Shown here: positions 60,656-64,000 of the stretch, piece by piece
Numbering within the stretch: the stretch's first letter is position 1
Layout: every line of letters begins with the position of its first letter
From: Xanthomonas sontii
GTDB lineage: Bacteria; Pseudomonadota; Gammaproteobacteria; Xanthomonadales; Xanthomonadaceae
DNA length: 64,000 nucleotides
Direction of reading: 5' to 3'
Assembly: GCF_040529055.1 (NCBI RefSeq)
Contig: NZ_CP132342.1
Span: 4,152,001 to 4,216,000, forward strand
Notes under the pieces: generated by a model
Seen by the model: the letters and a program-made list of their open reading frames with translations, nothing else
Told to the model about the DNA's origin: nothing
Databases searched by the model: none
Program-made: the position numbers and the translations under genes

Positions 60656-61183
60656 TCAGCGGCGGACGTTGACCACGCGGGTGCCGGCGATCAGGTCGTG
60701 CAGGCAGCGCTTGTCCTGGCGGAAGATGAACAGCGCGTCCACCAGGGCGTAGATGCCGCCCACGATCGGCACCAGCGAGATCGCCTGGGTCGACAGATAG
60801 CGCAGCGCGATCAGGCGCCAGAACGGCGGCTGCCCACCGTCCAGGTCGGCGATGCGGATCCACAGCAGCTTCTTGCCCCAGGTCTGGCCGCTCTTGGCCA
60901 GCGGGTAGCCCTGCACCAGCAGGAAGATCACCATGCCCAGCACGCCGTAGCCGAGGGTGGTCAGGAACGGCACCTGCACGCCGCTGCGCGCGGCGTCCAT
61001 GACCTTGCCGAAATAGCCGGTCAGCGCCGCCACCGGCAGGAACGTCGCCAGCGAGATCACGCCGTCGATCAGCGCCGCGCCGAGGCGCTCGCCGCGTCCG
61101 GCCAGGGTCTCACCGTCGGCGATGCCCGGCAGCGCGGGCGGCAACGCCGCGTCGGGGGCCTGGTAGGGATTGGGGTCGTTCAT
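60656..61183 (-). CDS. RDD family membrane protein
   Basis: The 175-residue protein has the RDD-family layout: a soluble N-terminus, an AGRGERLGAALIDGVISL segment with the conserved Arg and Asp, and three to four membrane segments. The conserved QTWGKKLLWIRI loop and final CLHDLIAGTRVV are present. The function is unknown; transport is sometimes proposed for the family. Confidence 0.85.
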   Translation of the reverse strand: MNDPNPYQAPDAALPPALPGIADGETLAGRGERLGAALIDGVISLATFLPVAALTGYFGKVMDAARSGVQVPFLTTLGYGVLGMVIFLLVQGYPLAKSGQTWGKKLLWIRIADLDGGQPPFWRLIALRYLSTQAISLVPIVGGIYALVDALFIFRQDKRCLHDLIAGTRVVNVRR

Positions 61184-61223
61184 TGCGCGCTCCTTGTGCT
61201 GTCGGAAAGAAGGGAGTGGGAGA

Positions 61224-61796
<573 letters not shown>

Positions 61797-61926
61797 GGGG
61801 GTTCCTGATGCCGGTGGCGGCGGCCGCAGCCTGCGCGCCGGGAACGCGGCCGACCGATGGGGCCGGCCGCAATGACCGGCGATTCTAGCCGGTCGCGGGG
61901 CGTTCGCGGCAGGCGCCGCGCGCCGC

Positions 61927-62778
61927 TCAGCCCAACGCCGCGGAGATCGGGATGGCCGCGCGCGGGCGCTTGCGCAGTTCCTCGGTCAGGCGCTGCGCGG
62001 TGGCTAGGTAGGCCTGCGCCGCGGCCGAGTCCGGTGCCGCGGCCACCACCGGGGTGCCGGCGTCGCCCTGCTCGCGGATCGCGATCGCCAGCGGCAGCGA
62101 CCCCAGCAGCGGCACGCCGTACTGCTGCGCCATGCGCTGGCCGCCGCCCTCGCCGAACAGGTGCTCGACATGGCCGCACTGGCTGCAGGTGTGCACCGCC
62201 ATGTTCTCGACGATGCCCAGCACCGGCACCTCGACCTTCTCGAACATCTTCAGCGCCTTCTTCGCGTCCAGCGTGGCGATGTCCTGCGGGGTGGTGACGA
62301 TCACCGCACCGGCCACCGGGATCTTCTGCGCCAGGGTCAGCTGGATGTCGCCGGTGCCGGGCGGCAGGTCGATCAGCAGGTAGTCCAGGTCGTCCCACAG
62401 GGTGTCGGCGAACAGTTGGGTCAGCGCCGAGGTCGCCATCGGGCCGCGCCAGATCATCGGCGTGTCCTGGTCCACCAGCAGCCCGATCGACATCGCCTCG
62501 ATGCCGAAGGCGCGCATCGGCTCGATGCTCTTGTCGTCCGGGCTGTCCGGGCGTCCGCTCAGGCCGAGCATGGCCGGCACACTGGGGCCGTAGACGTCGG
62601 CATCCAGCACGCCGACACGCGCGCCCTGGCGCTGCAGGGCCAGGGCCAGGTTCACGGCAGTGGTGGACTTGCCCACCCCGCCCTTGCCGGAGCCCACGGC
62701 GATGACGTTGCGGATGCGCGGGTGCGGGGCGAGCTTGGGCTGGACGGCGTGGGCGGGGAGACGCGGGCGATCGGTCAT
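61927..62778 (-). CDS. apbC: Iron-sulfur carrier ATPase Mrp/ApbC
   Basis: The 283-residue P-loop ATPase has the deviant Walker [12 protein letters not shown] near residue 30, [15 protein letters not shown], and the cluster-binding CxxC in [14 protein letters not shown]. It scaffolds or transfers Fe-S clusters. The N-terminal MIP18/DUF59 domain of many Mrp proteins is absent. ATG 62778 was chosen because sequence upstream is non-coding in character although the frame stays open to 63213. It is adjacent to dcd. Confidence 0.93.
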   Translation of the reverse strand: MTDRPRLPAHAVQPKLAPHPRIRNVIAVGSGKGGVGKSTTAVNLALALQRQGARVGVLDADVYGPSVPAMLGLSGRPDSPDDKSIEPMRAFGIEAMSIGLLVDQDTPMIWRGPMATSALTQLFADTLWDDLDYLLIDLPPGTGDIQLTLAQKIPVAGAVIVTTPQDIATLDAKKALKMFEKVEVPVLGIVENMAVHTCSQCGHVEHLFGEGGGQRMAQQYGVPLLGSLPLAIAIREQGDAGTPVVAAAPDSAAAQAYLATAQRLTEELRKRPRAAIPISAALG

Positions 62779-63482
62779 CGGAAAACTCAACAAGAAAGCG
62801 TCGGCGACGCAGGCCAGGCATGCGCGCGACGGAAAGGAAACCATGGACCGCACACGGCGCCGCGGGCAGCGGCAGCGGCGCGGGCCGCACAGACACATGA
62901 CTATACAAGTGCACCGACGCACGGTCCCGCGCCGCGGGCGGCGCGAGCGCTGGCGGATTTTGCGCAAATGCCGCGTGGCACGGCCTGCGACCGACCTTTC
63001 AGCTCCGTCATCGCGCGCCTCGGCACCGGCCCGCGCAGACGCCGGGATCGCGGCGCGCCATGCCGATGCGGCGATCACCCGCACTTGCACGCCCCACGAT
63101 GGCGAGTCGCGCTCACCGAAATGGTGCGTCGTTAGCCGGGCCGCGCTGCCGGCGGTATCGGGATCGCCCAGTCGTCGCAGGCCTTCAGGGGCACGGCCCG
63201 CCACGCCCCACATCCGTTCAGCAACCTATACAACGAATGCCCCGCAATGGTGCAAAGCAACGCGAAACTTGTCTACACCGGTGCCGCGGCCCGGCGTTCG
63301 CCGACATTTCCCGCCTGATCGGCGCAGTTTTTGTTGGTAGACGAAAAAAGTGACACCCATGTACAAACCGCGTTAAGTCCGTGTTACGTTTGGGTTGATC
63401 GCAGGATGCGATCCCACTTTCAAGGCACACGTCGCGGCACGAGGCCCCTCGCCTTATCGATTGATTTTCGGGGAAGAGAAAG
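62779..63482. other. Divergent intergenic region before the TonB receptor
   Basis: About 700 bases hold no supported gene. Open frames here are GC-driven shadows. The last 140 bases are AT-richer (GTAGACGAAAAAAGTGACAC, CGTTAAGTCCGTGTTACG) and probably carry the receptor's promoter and long leader. Confidence 0.45.
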
Positions 63483-64000
63483 ATGACTGTCCGTCATACT
63501 CGTAGTTTCAAGCACAGCCACCTGAGTGCCGCGCTGGCCTCCGCCATGCTTGTCCCGGCCGCGTTCGCCGCCTTCGCGCAGGACGCCACGACCGACGACA
63601 AGACCGATAAAGCGACGAATCTCGACAAGATCACCGTCACCGGCTCGCTGATCCCGCAGACCGAGATCGAGACCGCCACCCCGGTCACCACGATCAACGC
63701 CGAAGAAATCAAGGCGCGCGGCTTCAGCACCGTCGCCGACGTGCTGCAGAAGAGCTCGTTCGCCACCGGCGGCGTGCAGGGCGGGCAGAGCTCGGGTACC
63801 TTCACCCAGGGCGCGAAGACGGTGAGCCTGTTCGGCCTGCCGCCGGGCTACGTGAAGTACCTGATCGACGGCCGTCCGATGTCGAACTACCCGGCGCTGT
63901 ACAACGGCAGCGACACGTTCAACAACATCAGCGGCATTCCGATCGACCTGGTCGACCGCATCGAAATCCTGCCGGGCGGCCAGTCGTCGCTGTACGGCTC
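63483..64000 (+). CDS. TonB-dependent receptor, 3' end outside the window
   Basis: At least 172 codons are open to the right edge. A signal peptide (hydrophobic about 15-30, cleavage near AFAQD) is followed by a TonB-box-like stretch, LDKITVTGSLIP. The plug domain reads TPVTTINAEEIKARGFSTVADVLQ, LIDGRPMSNYPALYN and IEILPGGQSSLYGS. Such outer-membrane receptors import siderophores, vitamins or carbohydrates in xanthomonads. The substrate cannot be told from the plug. The start follows GGGGAAGAGAAAG. Confidence 0.9.
   Translation, partial: MTVRHTRSFKHSHLSAALASAMLVPAAFAAFAQDATTDDKTDKATNLDKITVTGSLIPQTEIETATPVTTINAEEIKARGFSTVADVLQKSSFATGGVQGGQSSGTFTQGAKTVSLFGLPPGYVKYLIDGRPMSNYPALYNGSDTFNNISGIPIDLVDRIEILPGGQSSLYG

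Noticed and set aside
61857..63340. Several plus-strand frames opposite apbC and in its upstream gap
   Set aside because: Composition is that of random high-GC sequence; the apbC frame has all expected motifs.

Overview
The window looks like a xanthomonad chromosome (Xanthomonas or a close relative such as Stenotrophomonas or Pseudoxanthomonas). This rests on high GC, the right-hand core genes (dienelactone hydrolase, HIT protein, RDD protein, dcd, an Mrp/ApbC protein without the N-terminal domain, a TonB-dependent receptor) and family resemblance recalled from memory. No database search was possible, so family names are recognition calls. About 59 kb is mobile or accessory DNA and the last 5 kb is core chromosome.

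Layout. (1) 1-9.7 kb: accessory/replication module of an integrative and conjugative element (ICE) of the PFL_46xx / clc / PFGI-1 class. It holds a DUF3085-like gene, an intact ISL3-type insertion sequence sitting in a terminator T-tract, an STY4534-type replication protein with a duplicated domain, a DUF3275 protein, small ICE proteins, a DNA-methyltransferase-like protein and a large SF2 helicase. (2) 10.4-19.9 kb: cargo. This is a secreted Rhs protein with a metallopeptidase-like tip and an overlapping signal-peptide gene (probable immunity), a small secreted protein, a MASE1 membrane protein, and a two-gene cassette of a PIN-like nuclease plus a membrane protein. (3) 20.0-26.1 kb: first half of the G-type conjugation apparatus (PilL, TIGR03759, lytic transglycosylase, TIGR03765, TraD, TIGR03747). 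(4) 26.2-31.3 kb: cargo splitting the transfer operon (AT-rich HNH-like protein, GIY-YIG-like protein, AlkB, a 3' remnant of dnaE2, a secreted trypsin-like protease). (5) 31.8-45.6 kb: second half of the apparatus (RAQPRD, TIGR03758, 03745, 03750, 03746, 03749, 03752, 03751, VirB4-type ATPase, DsbA-like protein, RadC, TIGR03757, 03756, 03755, a PP-loop PAPS-reductase-like protein, a small membrane protein). The genes expected next (TraG, relaxase, integrase) are not seen, so the element seems truncated on this side.

(6) 45.9-54.8 kb: small secreted proteins with a decayed paralogue, then an orphan type VI secretion cluster: VgrG, a putative PoNe-type DNase effector and a DUF1910/DUF1911 (PoNi-like) immunity protein, followed by debris of at least two genes. 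(7) 54.9-58.6 kb: a three-gene ABC-three-component (ABC-3C) conflict system with a Cap4-like nuclease effector, a middle component and a DUF3732 SMC-like ATPase. (8) 58.6-59.2 kb: non-coding junction with a G-quadruplex motif and a long GC hairpin. (9) 59.2-64 kb: core chromosome, ending inside a TonB-dependent receptor gene.

The ICE genes work together to replicate and transfer the element, although it probably can no longer transfer on its own unless the missing genes lie elsewhere. The cargo is dominated by conflict functions: two toxin-immunity pairs, nuclease-like genes and ABC-3C. The least described candidates are the PIN-like/membrane-protein pair (18035-19889), the Rhs-metallopeptidase/periplasmic-immunity pair (10378-15619) and the HNH-like plus GIY-YIG-like genes (26248-28334).
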